Assembly (NCBI GenBank): GCA_018242425.1
Contig: JAFEBX010000003.1
Location: 124,001-188,000, forward strand
Reading direction: 5' to 3'
Length of the DNA: 64,000 nucleotides
Source: Pseudomonadota bacterium
GTDB lineage: Bacteria > Pseudomonadota > Gammaproteobacteria > Xanthomonadales > Xanthomonadaceae
The position numbers and the translations under genes were made by a program. Numbering within the stretch: the stretch's first letter is position 1; every line of letters begins with the position of its first letter. Below the pieces are notes generated by a model. The model ran no database searches and was not told where the DNA came from. It saw only the letters and a list, made by a program, of their open reading frames with translations. Below, piece after piece: positions 54,325 through 63,544 of this stretch.

Positions 54325-55638
54325 CTACTTCTTGGCAAGCTGCGCTGCGACGAAGCGCGCCAACGCGGCGTTGACTTCGTCGCTGCTGACGCCATCGGCA
54401 AGCTGGAAGTCCGCGTTGCCTTCCAGCGCACCTTCCTTCATCGCGGCGACGCGTTGGCCGGCATCACGCGGCGAGTCGAACCCGATGCTGGTCAGCAACA
54501 GGCGATCGCCCTGCATCAGCTTGAAGTAGAACTTGCCGTCGGCTTCGCGGTACTGCTTGAAGGTTGGCACCGGGGCTTCGGCCGGCGCTTCCTCGTCCGG
54601 ATCCGCCGCCACGCTGGTGCTCGACAGGTCGCGCAACCCGACCGCTTCGCGCAGTTCGGCGATGAACGGCATCGCATGGCGTTCGCGCAGGCGCCTGGCG
54701 CCATCACGCAGGATGACTTCGATGTCCCGTGGCCGCGCCATCAACGCCTCGTAGCGTTCGCGCAGCGGCGTGATCTCGCGATCGACAACCTCGAACACCT
54801 GCTGCTTGGCGTCGCCCCAACCGATGCCGTCGGCGTAGGCGCGCGCAAACACCGCGGTTTCTTCCACACTCGCGAACACCTTGTAGAGCTGGAACAGCGG
54901 CGAACCTTCGGTCTCCTTCGGTTCGCCCGGCGCACGCGAATCGGTGAGCATGGAGAACACCAGCTTCTTCAACTGATCGCGCGGCGCGAACAGCGGGATG
55001 GTGTTGTTGTAGCTCTTGCTCATCTTGCGGCCATCGAGGCCGGAAAGCGTGGCAACGTCATCATCCACCAGGGCTTCCGGCAACGTGAAATATTCGCGGC
55101 CGTAGATATGGTTGAAGCGTTGGCCGAAATCGCGCGCCATCTCGATGTGCTGGATCTGGTCGCGACCGACCGGCACCTGGTCGGCGTTGAAGATGAGGAT
55201 GTCGGCGCCCATCAGCACCGGATACATGAAGAGGCCAGCAGTCACGCCGGCGTCATCGTCCTCGCCTTCGGCGCGGTTCTTGTCGACCGCCGCCTTGTAG
55301 GCGTGGGCGCGATTGAGGATGCCCTTGCCGGCGACGCAGGTGAGGAACCAGGTGAGCTCGCTGATCTCGGGGATATCGCTCTGGCGATAGAACCACACGC
55401 GTTCGGGATCGAGCCCGCAGGCCAGCCAGCTCGCGGCGATTTCCAGCGTCGAACGCTGGGTGCGCGCGGGATCCTGCGCCTTGATCAGGCTGTGCAGGTC
55501 GGCGAGGAAATAGAAGCTCTCGGCGTTGTCGGCGCGACTGGCGGCGATCGCCGGGCGGATCGCGCCGACGTAATTGCCGAGGTGCGGCGTGCCGGACGTG
55601 GTGATGCCGGTAAGGATGCGGGTCTTGCGGTTGTCCAT
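54325..55638 (-). CDS. trpS: Tryptophanyl-tRNA synthetase with C-terminal extra domain
   Basis: A 437-residue class I synthetase: the HIGH-like TSGTPHLGNYVGAI, GADILIFNADQVPVGRDQ, and KMSKSYNN. It charges tRNA-Trp. It is about 100 residues longer than E. coli TrpS. After an Asp/Glu/Ala/Pro linker (about 343-355) comes a domain reading TFKQYREADGKFYFKLMQGD, then LTSIGFDSPRDAGQRVAAMKEG, which looks like one YegP/DUF1508 repeat, followed by a short tail. Confidence 0.93.
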   Translation of the reverse strand: MDNRKTRILTGITTSGTPHLGNYVGAIRPAIAASRADNAESFYFLADLHSLIKAQDPARTQRSTLEIAASWLACGLDPERVWFYRQSDIPEISELTWFLTCVAGKGILNRAHAYKAAVDKNRAEGEDDDAGVTAGLFMYPVLMGADILIFNADQVPVGRDQIQHIEMARDFGQRFNHIYGREYFTLPEALVDDDVATLSGLDGRKMSKSYNNTIPLFAPRDQLKKLVFSMLTDSRAPGEPKETEGSPLFQLYKVFASVEETAVFARAYADGIGWGDAKQQVFEVVDREITPLRERYEALMARPRDIEVILRDGARRLRERHAMPFIAELREAVGLRDLSSTSVAADPDEEAPAEAPVPTFKQYREADGKFYFKLMQGDRLLLTSIGFDSPRDAGQRVAAMKEGALEGNADFQLADGVSSDEVNAALARFVAAQLAKK

Positions 55639-55746
55639 GAACGGATGGCGAATCGAATGACAAATCGTGTGCCGCCAGTGTAGCGGCCAACCCCGTTCCC
55701 CGCGCCGATGCGTTGCTGGTCTACAGGATCACCACGGAGACCTGCC

Positions 55747-56538
55747 ATGCCCCGCCCCATCCTGTTGTCCTGCGCCTGCCTGCTCGCGCTTGCGCCGTGC
55801 CTCGCACGCGCCGGCGACTGGCTCGACCTCTCGGTCGTCGATCGCGACACTGGCTCGACCCTGCCGGAATATCGCCATCGCGGCGACACCTGGGTGCCGG
55901 GCGCGCCCGGCCATCGCTATTCGGTGCGCCTGACCAACACCTCGGGGGAACGCCTGCTCGTGGTGCTGTCGGTCGACGGCGTCAACGCGATCAGCGGCCA
56001 GACCGCGGCGACCGAACAATCGGGTTATGTGCTCGAACCAGGCCAGAGCGCCGAGATCGACGGCTGGCGCAAGTCGATGCAACGCGTCGCCCGGTTCGTC
56101 TTCACCGATGTCGACGACAGCTACGCCGCGCGCACCGGACGCCCGGACAACATCGGCGTGATCGGTGCAGCGGTGTTCCGCGAACGTCGCGTGCGTCCGC
56201 TACCGCCTCCAGTCATGCTGCCGCGTCCATACGAAAATACGACAAAGGCGCGTGGTGAAGCCTCATCTTCAGCGGATGCCGCCGCACCAATGGCGGAATC
56301 GCGCAACGCGGCGCCACAGCGCATCGGCACCGGGCATGGTGAGTCGCAATGGTCGCCAGTCGATTCGACGACATTCCGTCGCGCCAGCAGTCGTCCGGCG
56401 GAAGTCGTGAGCGTGCGCTACAACGATGTCGCCGCCCTGCGCCGGATCGGCGTGATTCCGAACTGGCGCCCGCCGATCAATCGGCGTCCACAACCGTTCC
56501 CCGGCGGCTTCGTGCCCGACCCGCCGCGCGACAATTGA
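55747..56538 (+). CDS. Secreted hypothetical protein
   Basis: A 263-residue protein I cannot name. The first 22 residues are a signal peptide ending Ala-Arg-Ala. Residues about 23-150 form a beta-rich domain (WVPGAPGHRYSVRLTNTSGERLLVVLSVDGVNAISG) that resembles a small periplasmic beta-sandwich; the second half is basic, Pro-rich and probably unstructured. It is divergent from trpS. ATG at 55747 is chosen as it gives the best signal peptide. Confidence 0.7.
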   Translation: MPRPILLSCACLLALAPCLARAGDWLDLSVVDRDTGSTLPEYRHRGDTWVPGAPGHRYSVRLTNTSGERLLVVLSVDGVNAISGQTAATEQSGYVLEPGQSAEIDGWRKSMQRVARFVFTDVDDSYAARTGRPDNIGVIGAAVFRERRVRPLPPPVMLPRPYENTTKARGEASSSADAAAPMAESRNAAPQRIGTGHGESQWSPVDSTTFRRASSRPAEVVSVRYNDVAALRRIGVIPNWRPPINRRPQPFPGGFVPDPPRDN

Positions 56539-56563
56539 ACTTTCGCGGCAGTGGCACATAGCA

Positions 56564-56587
56564 GATGGGCCGCTTTCGCGGCCCATC
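56564..56587. terminator. Hairpin between convergent genes
   Basis: GATGGGCCGC / GCGGCCCATC forms a perfect 10-bp stem with a TTTC loop, between the secreted protein and csbD-like genes. There is no long T-run, so termination is likely but not certain. Confidence 0.55.
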
Positions 56588-56619
56588 GCAATATCCGGGA
56601 GGAATCGAACCGACGCGCG

Positions 56620-56820
56620 TTACTGGAGCGTCTTCTGGAATTCGTCGACTTCGCGTTTCGCCTGGTCCTGTTGCCAGCCATAGCGTTCCTGCAGGCGCCC
56701 GGCGAGATACTTGGCATCGCCCGTGGCAACATCGAGGTCATCGTTGGTCAGCTTGCCCCACTTGGCCTGGGCGCTGCCCTTCACCTGTTCCCACTTTCCG
56801 GAAATGATGTCTTTGTTCAT
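56620..56820 (-). CDS. CsbD-family stress protein
   Basis: A 66-residue CsbD protein: [25 protein letters not shown], then [22 protein letters not shown]. Family members are small, helical and general-stress induced, with unknown mechanism. GAGGAG lies nine bases before the ATG. The 245-bp region upstream contains two related repeats (see separate entry) and no gene. Confidence 0.88.
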   Translation of the reverse strand: MNKDIISGKWEQVKGSAQAKWGKLTNDDLDVATGDAKYLAGRLQERYGWQQDQAKREVDEFQKTLQ

Positions 56821-56919
56821 TGAATGCTCCTCATTTGCGTCGACACGATCGTCGCATCGATCACGGGAACGATTCTGGACGCGACTTCATTCAATAAAAG
56901 TGAGCTGCATGTTGGCAAA

Positions 56920-57030
56920 ACGTATGCAACGCGCATTGCATTAGGTGAACACGCGAATCCGTTCAGCGCGCGCTTTCATGCCTGAATGCTTGCAGTACCG
57001 AACATTCGCATTCACGCATGCAACGTGCAT
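56920..57030. repeat. Two direct repeats ACGYATGCAACGYGCAT upstream of csbD-like gene
   Basis: ACGTATGCAACGCGCAT (56920-56936) and ACGCATGCAACGTGCAT (57014-57030) match at 15 of 17 bases. Each contains ATGCA with a TGCAT nearby, so each is also an inverted repeat. They may be operator sites for the csbD-like gene. Confidence 0.4.
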
Positions 57031-57065
57031 CAATCGCGCATGTCGTGCCGGATTTCCCTGATGCG

Positions 57066-57995
57066 CTAATCGCGCATCAAGGTCGATTTGCCGAACAGGC
57101 TTTCCACCAGATCGACCGCGAGCTTCGCGGTGGCGTTGCGTTTGTCGAGCGCCGGATTCACTTCGACCAGGTCCAGCGATCCCATCAGGCCGGTGTCCGC
57201 GATCATCTCCATCATCAACTGCGCTTCGCGATAGTTGACGCCGCCGGGCACGCGGGTGCCGGTTCCGGGTGCGATATGCGGATCAAGCATGTCGACATCG
57301 AAACTGACGTGGAGATGGGTATCGGCATCGATGCCGTCCAGCACTTCTTCCATCACCCGGCGCATGCCGATCTCGTCGATGTAGCGCATGTCGTAGATGT
57401 CGAGATCGTGTTCGCGCACCAGGCGCTTTTCGCCGGCGTCGACCGAACGGATGCCGATCTGGCGGATCTGCTCCGGAAGCAGCGCCGGCGCATGCTTGCC
57501 CAGCCCGACCAATTCCTTCGGTCCGAGTCCGCACAGGCAGGCGACCGGCATGCCGTGGAGATTGCCGCTGGGCGTGATGTCGCGCGTGTTGAAATCGGCA
57601 TGCGCATCCAGCCACAGCACGCGCAACTTCTTGCCGTTGGCGCGGCAATGATCGGCAACCGCGGTGATCGACCCCATCGCCAGGCAGTGGTCGCCACCGA
57701 GCATGATCGGGATGCGGCCTTCGCCGAGGATGCGCGTCGACATCGCCATGATCGAACGATTCCACGCCACCACTTCCTCGAGATGGCGATAGCCGTCGAC
57801 CGGCTTGGCCAGCGGATTGCGCGGCCCCCCGAGGTTGCCTTCGTCGCGGATGTCGATGCCGCGCGCGGCGATCGATTCGACCAGGCGTGCGACCCGCAAC
57901 GCTTCCGGCCCCATTGATGCACCGCGATGGGCGGCGCCGATGTCGGTGGGCACGCCGTATACGGAGACGGGTCGGGATTGCACGGTCATGCGCAT
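57066..57995 (-). CDS. rocF: Arginase
   Basis: A 309-residue arginase. Manganese ligands: His in GGDHCLAMGS, Asp/His/Asp in WLDAHADFN, and Asp/Asp in SFDVDMLDP; VEVNPALD follows. It splits arginine to ornithine and urea. The start is ATG at 57995 or 57989. tRNA-Thr lies 12 bases upstream on the same strand, so the gene may be transcribed with it. Confidence 0.93.
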   Translation of the reverse strand: MRMTVQSRPVSVYGVPTDIGAAHRGASMGPEALRVARLVESIAARGIDIRDEGNLGGPRNPLAKPVDGYRHLEEVVAWNRSIMAMSTRILGEGRIPIMLGGDHCLAMGSITAVADHCRANGKKLRVLWLDAHADFNTRDITPSGNLHGMPVACLCGLGPKELVGLGKHAPALLPEQIRQIGIRSVDAGEKRLVREHDLDIYDMRYIDEIGMRRVMEEVLDGIDADTHLHVSFDVDMLDPHIAPGTGTRVPGGVNYREAQLMMEMIADTGLMGSLDLVEVNPALDKRNATAKLAVDLVESLFGKSTLMRD

Positions 57996-58007
57996 GGGCC
58001 TGGGATG

Positions 58008-58083
58008 TGGTGCCGGATGTCAGACTCGAACTGACGACCTACCGCTTACAAGGCGGTTGCTCTACCAACTGAGCTAAACCGGC
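58008..58083 (-). tRNA. tRNA-Thr (anticodon UGU)
   Basis: The 76-nt cloverleaf has D-arm GCTC/GAGC, anticodon stem ACCGC/GCGGT with loop CTTGTAA giving anticodon TGT, T-arm GTCAG/CTGAC around TTCGAGT, and an encoded CCA. The acceptor stem GCCGGTT / ATCCGGC has one T-T mismatch at the sixth pair. Confidence 0.95.
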
Positions 58084-58096
58084 GAATCCGGCGATT

Positions 58097-58738
58097 TTAG
58101 CCCGACGCGGCGGGACAGGACACGCGCTCGCCGTGCGGGGCGTGCACGGCGATGCGCATCGCGGCGGGATCGAAGCCGTTTGCGGCGACCGCGTCCAGCC
58201 AGAACGTCGCCTGCCCGGCCGGGCGGATCCGCGGCTGGAAGCCCTTGCCCTGCAACTCGGCGAGACGTCGCTGCGCGCCTTCCTGCGACCCGAAATGGCC
58301 CAGGGCGACGCCACCGGCGTCGGCGCCATCACGGATCGCGAACATGTCCTTGATGCCGGCGGCCTTGAGGCGTTCCAGCAAGGCGGCACCCGTCGCGGCG
58401 TCCGTCGCCGCCAGGATCACGTCGTAGCCACGCCCGGCCTGCGCGACCTGGCGGACATCGACGCGGATCGCCTGCGTCCGCAACTGCTGGCGTGCCTGCT
58501 CGGTCGTCGAGGCATCGGCGAACGGCCCGAAACTTGCGCAGACCGCATCGGCGGGAATGGCGGGAGATGCCGCTTCGGCCGCCACGGACGGTGCGTGCGC
58601 GGCATCGACCAGCTTCAGCGCGGGGATCGTGCTCGCGGTGGCTGCCAACGCCGATGCCGGATCGCGGTGGAACAGCCACCACGCCGCGGCGCTGAGATTG
58701 AGCATGACGAGGATGACGAGCAACAGGCGAACGATCAT
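58097..58738 (-). CDS. SPOR-domain inner-membrane protein
   Basis: A 213-residue protein: one N-terminal membrane helix (about 3-22), an Ala-rich periplasmic linker, and a C-terminal SPOR-like domain (about 70-165: CASFGPFADASTTEQARQQL and HFGSQEGAQRRLAELQGKGF). SPOR domains bind denuded septal peptidoglycan. ATG at 58738 starts just before the helix. It lies 19 bases after the coaX stop on the same strand. Confidence 0.78.
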   Translation of the reverse strand: MIVRLLLVILVMLNLSAAAWWLFHRDPASALAATASTIPALKLVDAAHAPSVAAEAASPAIPADAVCASFGPFADASTTEQARQQLRTQAIRVDVRQVAQAGRGYDVILAATDAATGAALLERLKAAGIKDMFAIRDGADAGGVALGHFGSQEGAQRRLAELQGKGFQPRIRPAGQATFWLDAVAANGFDPAAMRIAVHAPHGERVSCPAASG

Positions 58739-58757
58739 GGCGTCATTATGCAATGCG

Positions 58758-59489
58758 TCATGCAATGCCGGCCCAACGCGCCCAACGCGCAAGCCCCGAC
58801 AGCACCAGGCCGGCGCGCGCTTCCGCCACTGGCAATTCGCCCTCGTTCAACAGCGGCAACAACGCCTCGGCACCGCCGCCATGCACCAGCAAGCGCGGCA
58901 CGCTGCCCGATCGTTCGCGGGCAGCCACGAGGCTGCGTTCGACCAGCGCCAATGCCGCGCCATCGCAACCGGAAGCCAGCGCATCGATGGTGTCGTCGGC
59001 GAATTCGACATAGCGACCGCCCGCCACCGGAAGCGCCGACGAACGCGCCGCCAGCATCTCGCGCATCAGGGTCGGCGACGGCGCGATGCGGCCGCCGAGA
59101 TGCAGGCCATCGCCGCGCAACAGGTCGATGGTGAGCGCGGTTCCGACACCCACCAGCAAGGTATCGCGGTGTTCATCGACGATCGCCAGCAGCGACAGGA
59201 AGCGATCGACGCCAAGGCGCGCCGGCACCGGATAGGCGATCTTCAACCCCGCGCATTCGGGCAGCGTGCGCGCGAGGTGGACGCGCTTGAAGCGTTCCGA
59301 CAAGCGCTGCAGCAAGGCAACGCGCTCAACCTCGGGCGCCACCGACGACACCAGCGCGACATCGCCGCGCACGTGATCCGGCAATGCCAAAGCTTCCGTT
59401 TCATGCGGCAACGCCAACGCCGCACCCGCGCCGGCAAGCGGCGCGCATTTCAGGCGGGTATTGCCGAGATCGAATGCCCACGCACTCAT
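58758..59489 (-). CDS. coaX: Type III pantothenate kinase
   Basis: A 243-residue ASKHA-fold kinase: FDLGNTRLKCA for phosphate binding, LGVDRFLSLLAI, and VGVGTALTIDLL with GGRIAPSPTLM. It starts coenzyme A synthesis. Its ATG overlaps the birA stop (ATGA), the usual birA-coaX arrangement. Confidence 0.93.
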   Translation of the reverse strand: MSAWAFDLGNTRLKCAPLAGAGAALALPHETEALALPDHVRGDVALVSSVAPEVERVALLQRLSERFKRVHLARTLPECAGLKIAYPVPARLGVDRFLSLLAIVDEHRDTLLVGVGTALTIDLLRGDGLHLGGRIAPSPTLMREMLAARSSALPVAGGRYVEFADDTIDALASGCDGAALALVERSLVAARERSGSVPRLLVHGGGAEALLPLLNEGELPVAEARAGLVLSGLARWARWAGIA

Positions 59490-60481
59490 GTCGTCGCCCT
59501 GCGCACGCTCACCTCCCCGGAATGCAATATCGATTCGCTGCCGTCACCGCGACGCACGCGCAAACCGCCATCGCCCGCCAGGCCCAGCACATGCACCTCA
59601 TGCACGCCGTCCGCTGCATGCACGCCGATGGCGTGGCCGGCAAGCACGTCCAGCGCGCGATAGCGCTCGAGGAAGGGCGACAGCCCGTGCGCATCGAACA
59701 TGTCGAGCGCGCGGATGAGGTTTTCCAGCACCATCGCGGCAATCCGCGATCGTTGCAACGCCACGCCCGGACTCGCGGATGCGAGGTCGATCCATGGCTG
59801 GCCGATGTCCTGCGCCATCGTTTCCGGCATGCGCACGTTGATGCCGATGCCGATCACTGCCTGCACCGGGCCGCCGTGTTCGCCACCGCCTTCGACCAGG
59901 ATGCCGCCGAGCTTGCGCCCGTCGACCAGCAGGTCGTTGGGCCACTTCAGGCCGACCGCGCTGCCGCAACCATCGCGCAGTGCTTCGGCGACGGCGACGC
60001 CGGCGACCAGGCTCAATCCCCCCAGGCGAGCCAGCCCGCCTTCGAAGCGGCGCAACACCGAGAGATAGAGATGCGCTGCCAGCGGCGACACCCAGGCGCG
60101 GCCGCGACGCCCGCGCCCGGCGGTCTGTTGTTCGGCCAGCAGGGCAACGACACCGGCTTCGGGCGCGCGGCGCGCCAGCAGGGCGCTGTTGGTGGAATCG
60201 ATCCGCCACGCCACTTCCAGCGCCTGCAATCGTGGAAGGACGTCCACTGCGAGCGCCGCCCGGATCGCATCGGCGTCCAGCAGGTCGAGTGGCGACTCCA
60301 GCCAGTACCCGCGACCACGATCCGCCCCGATCGCAAGCCCTGCCTTGCGCAGGGCCTGGATGCGCTTGCCGATCGCCGCCCGGGTCTGGCCGGCACGGGC
60401 CGCCAGTTCCGCGCCGGAAACCGGCTGCGGGCCGAGGCAGCACAGCAGGCTGCGGTCGTCGAGGGAAACGGCAGGGGTCAT
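59486..60481 (-). CDS. birA: Biotin-protein ligase / biotin operon repressor BirA
   Basis: A 331-residue BirA with an N-terminal winged-helix (about 5-60, with SGAELAARAGQTRAAIGKRIQALRKAG), the catalytic GRGRRGRAW loop, KWPNDLL and the C-terminal SH3-like domain. It attaches biotin to carboxylases; the winged-helix implies repressor action too. ATG at 60481 gives the normal length. Confidence 0.93.
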   Translation of the reverse strand: MTPAVSLDDRSLLCCLGPQPVSGAELAARAGQTRAAIGKRIQALRKAGLAIGADRGRGYWLESPLDLLDADAIRAALAVDVLPRLQALEVAWRIDSTNSALLARRAPEAGVVALLAEQQTAGRGRRGRAWVSPLAAHLYLSVLRRFEGGLARLGGLSLVAGVAVAEALRDGCGSAVGLKWPNDLLVDGRKLGGILVEGGGEHGGPVQAVIGIGINVRMPETMAQDIGQPWIDLASASPGVALQRSRIAAMVLENLIRALDMFDAHGLSPFLERYRALDVLAGHAIGVHAADGVHEVHVLGLAGDGGLRVRRGDGSESILHSGEVSVRRATT

Positions 60482-60582
60482 GGCGGCATTATCCCGGGAA
60501 ACCCGCCGGGGCCGGGCGGCCCTGCAGCCGCCCGCGAACCGCGCTATAGTCGCGGTCTCTTCCGCCGTGCACCGGACGCTCC

Positions 60583-60867
60583 ATGAAGAAGCGCCTCCTG
60601 CTCGCTCTCGTCCTACTGTCCTGCAGCGCTTCCGCGCTTGCAGCGGCTGCGCGCACCAGCGGCGATACCGTCTGCGTTCCGCACCAGGACGACGACTGCG
60701 ACGCCAGCAGCGGCAGCGCCTCGCCGCCGGGTACGCGACCGGCAACCGTGCCGGCCACCGCAGCGGCCTCGCCGCGGACACCTGCGCCGCAGCGCCGCAA
60801 TCGCACCGATGGCGTCCGCAACAGCACGATGCGGTTCCAGAGCTACCTGCCCGGGATGTTCCGCTAA
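60583..60867 (+). CDS. Small secreted hypothetical protein
   Basis: A 94-residue protein that I do not recognise. A signal peptide (about 1-20) ends Ala-Leu-Ala-Ala. The mature part is low in complexity, with two Cys (VCVPHQDDDCDA) that may form a disulfide, then Ala/Pro/Thr-rich sequence and a C-terminal MRFQSYLPGMFR. It is divergent from birA and convergent with the PhoQ-like gene. Confidence 0.6.
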   Translation: MKKRLLLALVLLSCSASALAAAARTSGDTVCVPHQDDDCDASSGSASPPGTRPATVPATAAASPRTPAPQRRNRTDGVRNSTMRFQSYLPGMFR

Positions 60868-60880
60868 ACCCTGCCGACCA

Positions 60881-62281
60881 TCAGTTCGGCGGCGGCAGCA
60901 GCGCCTCGAAACGCGCCCCACCCATCTCCGCGGAATCACTCACTTCCAGTTCGCCACCGTAACTGGCGAGGATGTCCTGCACGATCGACAGGCCGATGCC
61001 GTGGCCCTGCACGCGCTCGTCGCCACGCACGCCACGCTGCAGCACTTCCATCACCTGCGCCTTCGGCACGCCCGGACCATCGTCCTCGACGGCGATGCGC
61101 AAGCCGGCACGCCGCGAACCGGGCACCTGGCGCGGCACGACCGTCAACAGCACGCGTGAGCGTGCCCACTTGAAGGCGTTCTCCAGCAGGTTGCCGAGCA
61201 GCTCCTGGAGATCGCCGACCTCGCCGTGGAAACGCGCTTCCGCCGCGATCTCGAATTCGCAGAGCACGCCCTTGGCGGCGTAGATCTTCTCCAACCCGGT
61301 GACGATTTCCTCGGCGTAGGACTCGATCGCGATCGGCGCCGCATAAAGCTTGTGGCCGGTCGAACGCGCGCGACCCAACTGATAGCCGACGATGTCGTTC
61401 ATTCGCCGCAGCTGGGTGTCGAGTTCGCTGCGCAATTCCGCATCGGGGCCATGGCTGTCGAGTTGCGTGCGCAGGACCGCAAGCGGCGTCTTCAGGCTGT
61501 GCGCGAGATCGGACATGACATCGCGCTGGCGATCGAGATGGCGGCGTTCACTGTCAATCAGAGCGTTGATGCTTTCGGTCAGCGGCGTGAGCTCGCGCGG
61601 ATGCGCACCGCTCATCTTGGTGGCCATGCCTTCCTTGACGCGATCCAGTTCCACGATCACGCGCTTGAGCGGCGCCAGGCTCCACCACAGCGTCATCATC
61701 TGCAGCAGCACCAGCAGCAGCCCCGCAAGCGCGAGATTGCTCCAGAGCGCAGCGCGGAACGTGGTCATCTGCGTCTTGAACGGACGCATGTCCTCCATCA
61801 CGTAGATGGTGTATGGAACCGGCGTCTTGTTGCCTTCCGACCATGCGAAGCCGCGCCCATAGACGTACACCGCGCTGCCGAACCCCGAGGAGTCGCGGAT
61901 CGTCACCGGTCCGCTGAAGGTTTCCGTATTGGGATCGAGCAAGGGCGGCAGCGGGAGTTGCGGCCCGAAGACGGCGGACTGCGACTGCCAGCGCCCGTTG
62001 CGCTGGACGATCTGCGCGTACAGGCCGCTGGCCGGGCGATCGAGGCGCGGATCGGGCGTGATCGCCGGCGGCACCAGCGCATCGGTGACATCGAAATCGG
62101 TACGCGCGGCGTAGGTCAGCGCGTAGTTCGACAACCGGTTGCGCAGGCTTTCCAGCGCGGTCTGCTCGAAGGCGCGATCAAGGGCGATGCCGACCAGGGC
62201 GAGGAATGCGGCGAGGCCGATCGTGCCGAACAGCAACTGCCGGCGCAGCAGCGATCGCGGTTTCCAGAATTGCGCGCTCAT
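60881..62281 (-). CDS. phoQ: PhoQ-like sensor histidine kinase
   Basis: A 466-residue kinase: helix 1 (about 16-36), periplasmic sensor domain (about 40-178), helix 2, HAMP, H-box DLAHSLKTPLAVLRTQ, N-box LLENAFKWA, and G-boxes VEDDGPGVP and GHGIGLSIV. The layout fits xanthomonad PhoQ, which responds to divalent cations. It follows phoP by 36 bases. Confidence 0.85.
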   Translation of the reverse strand: MSAQFWKPRSLLRRQLLFGTIGLAAFLALVGIALDRAFEQTALESLRNRLSNYALTYAARTDFDVTDALVPPAITPDPRLDRPASGLYAQIVQRNGRWQSQSAVFGPQLPLPPLLDPNTETFSGPVTIRDSSGFGSAVYVYGRGFAWSEGNKTPVPYTIYVMEDMRPFKTQMTTFRAALWSNLALAGLLLVLLQMMTLWWSLAPLKRVIVELDRVKEGMATKMSGAHPRELTPLTESINALIDSERRHLDRQRDVMSDLAHSLKTPLAVLRTQLDSHGPDAELRSELDTQLRRMNDIVGYQLGRARSTGHKLYAAPIAIESYAEEIVTGLEKIYAAKGVLCEFEIAAEARFHGEVGDLQELLGNLLENAFKWARSRVLLTVVPRQVPGSRRAGLRIAVEDDGPGVPKAQVMEVLQRGVRGDERVQGHGIGLSIVQDILASYGGELEVSDSAEMGGARFEALLPPPN

Positions 62282-62317
62282 GCGCGAATGGCCACCGCGA
62301 TCATCCCGTGCCGGCGA

Positions 62318-63004
62318 TCAGCTGTCGGCGTTGCGCGGAATCGCGAAGCGGTAGCCGCGGCCGCGCACGGTCTCGATCGGCTTGAGCGTGCCGTCGGCAT
62401 CAAGCTTCTTGCGCAGGCGCCCGATGAACACCTCAAGCACGTTGGAGTCGCGATCGAAATCCTGCTGGTAGATGTGCTCGGTGAGGTCGGCCTTCGAGAC
62501 CAGTTCGCCGGCGTGCATCATCAGGTATTCCAGCACCTTGTATTCGTAGCTGGTGAGGTCGATGTTCTGGCCGTTCACCGCCACCGTCTGTGCGGCGAGG
62601 TCGAGCATCACCGGGCCGCATTCCAGCGACGGCTTGCTCCAGCCCGCGGCGCGGCGCACCAGCGCGTTGAGGCGCGCCAGCAGTTCCTCGACATGGAACG
62701 GCTTGACCAGGTAATCGTCGGCCCCCTGCTTCAGGCCATCGACCTTGTCCTGCCAGCTGGAACGCGCGGTCAGGATCAGGATCGGGAACTGCTTGCCGTC
62801 ATCGCGCAAGGCGCGGATCAGCTCCATGCCCGACATCTTGGGCAGGCCGAGATCGATGATCGCTACATCGAACGGAACCTCGCGGCCCATGTACAGGCCT
62901 TCCTCGCCATCCTGCGCGGCATCCACGGCGAAGCCTTCGCGCTTCAGGCGCGCTGCAAGGGTCTCGCGCAACGGCGCTTCGTCTTCAACCAGCAGAATTC
63001 TCAT
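62318..63004 (-). CDS. phoP: PhoP-like response regulator
   Basis: A 228-residue OmpR-type regulator. Receiver: Glu7-Asp8, phospho-Asp51, Lys in LVKPFHV. DNA-binding domain: LTSYEYKVLEYLMMHAGELVSK and TVRGRGYRFAIP. It is partner to the kinase encoded directly downstream. A small secreted protein gene lies 85 bases upstream on the same strand. Confidence 0.88.
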   Translation of the reverse strand: MRILLVEDEAPLRETLAARLKREGFAVDAAQDGEEGLYMGREVPFDVAIIDLGLPKMSGMELIRALRDDGKQFPILILTARSSWQDKVDGLKQGADDYLVKPFHVEELLARLNALVRRAAGWSKPSLECGPVMLDLAAQTVAVNGQNIDLTSYEYKVLEYLMMHAGELVSKADLTEHIYQQDFDRDSNVLEVFIGRLRKKLDADGTLKPIETVRGRGYRFAIPRNADS

Positions 63005-63089
63005 CGTTCACTCCCTGTAGGCGGATGGCGGGCATCCACACGCATTCACTTTCTCATTCAGGATGTCGCGGCGATGTAAACGCGACCGC

Positions 63090-63464
63090 TCAGAATCCCG
63101 GCGAAACCATCATGACGCGAACCATGCCGTCAGCGCCCATGACCTTGATCCTGCACTGTACACGTCCGCCGAAGTCCATCGGCTGGACGGCCAGGACCTG
63201 GTCGCCGGGGGACAACGCCATGCTGCGGCCGCAATCACTGGCGCTGGGCCTGGGGCGGACGCTGGCCTCCATCGATGGCGTGGTGCGGGGGTCACGCCCA
63301 CCCTGCGGACCTGGGGCCGGCTGCGATTGCTCGTTCCTGCCCCCATGCGGTGGCGGGGGCCAGCTGCCGCCATTGCCGCCGCGATGCTGCGCCCACGCAG
63401 GCGTGCTACCGACGATCAGGATCGTCAGCGACGCAAACAGGGAAAGCCAGCGGGAACGGGACAT
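63090..63464 (-). CDS. Small secreted hypothetical protein upstream of phoP
   Basis: A 124-residue protein I cannot name. The signal peptide (about 1-25) ends Ala-Trp-Ala. Then comes a Gly/Pro/Gln/Arg-rich linker (about 26-75) and a short conserved-looking end with two Cys (DCGRSMALSPGDQVLAVQPM, GGRVQCRIKVMGADG). The gene could belong to the PhoPQ unit. ATG at 63464 is chosen; an upstream start adds seven residues. Confidence 0.6.
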   Translation of the reverse strand: MSRSRWLSLFASLTILIVGSTPAWAQHRGGNGGSWPPPPHGGRNEQSQPAPGPQGGRDPRTTPSMEASVRPRPSASDCGRSMALSPGDQVLAVQPMDFGGRVQCRIKVMGADGMVRVMMVSPGF

Positions 63465-63544
63465 GATGCAGACACACCGACGCATTCAGGAGTCGTGCCA
63501 GCATGGGTCCCCGGCGGTGAATTCGTCCTTAATGATTTAACGCT

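Noticed and set aside
61226..63079. Long plus-strand open frame opposite phoQ and phoP
   Set aside because: Same reason: antisense to two complete genes, no protein-like motifs.
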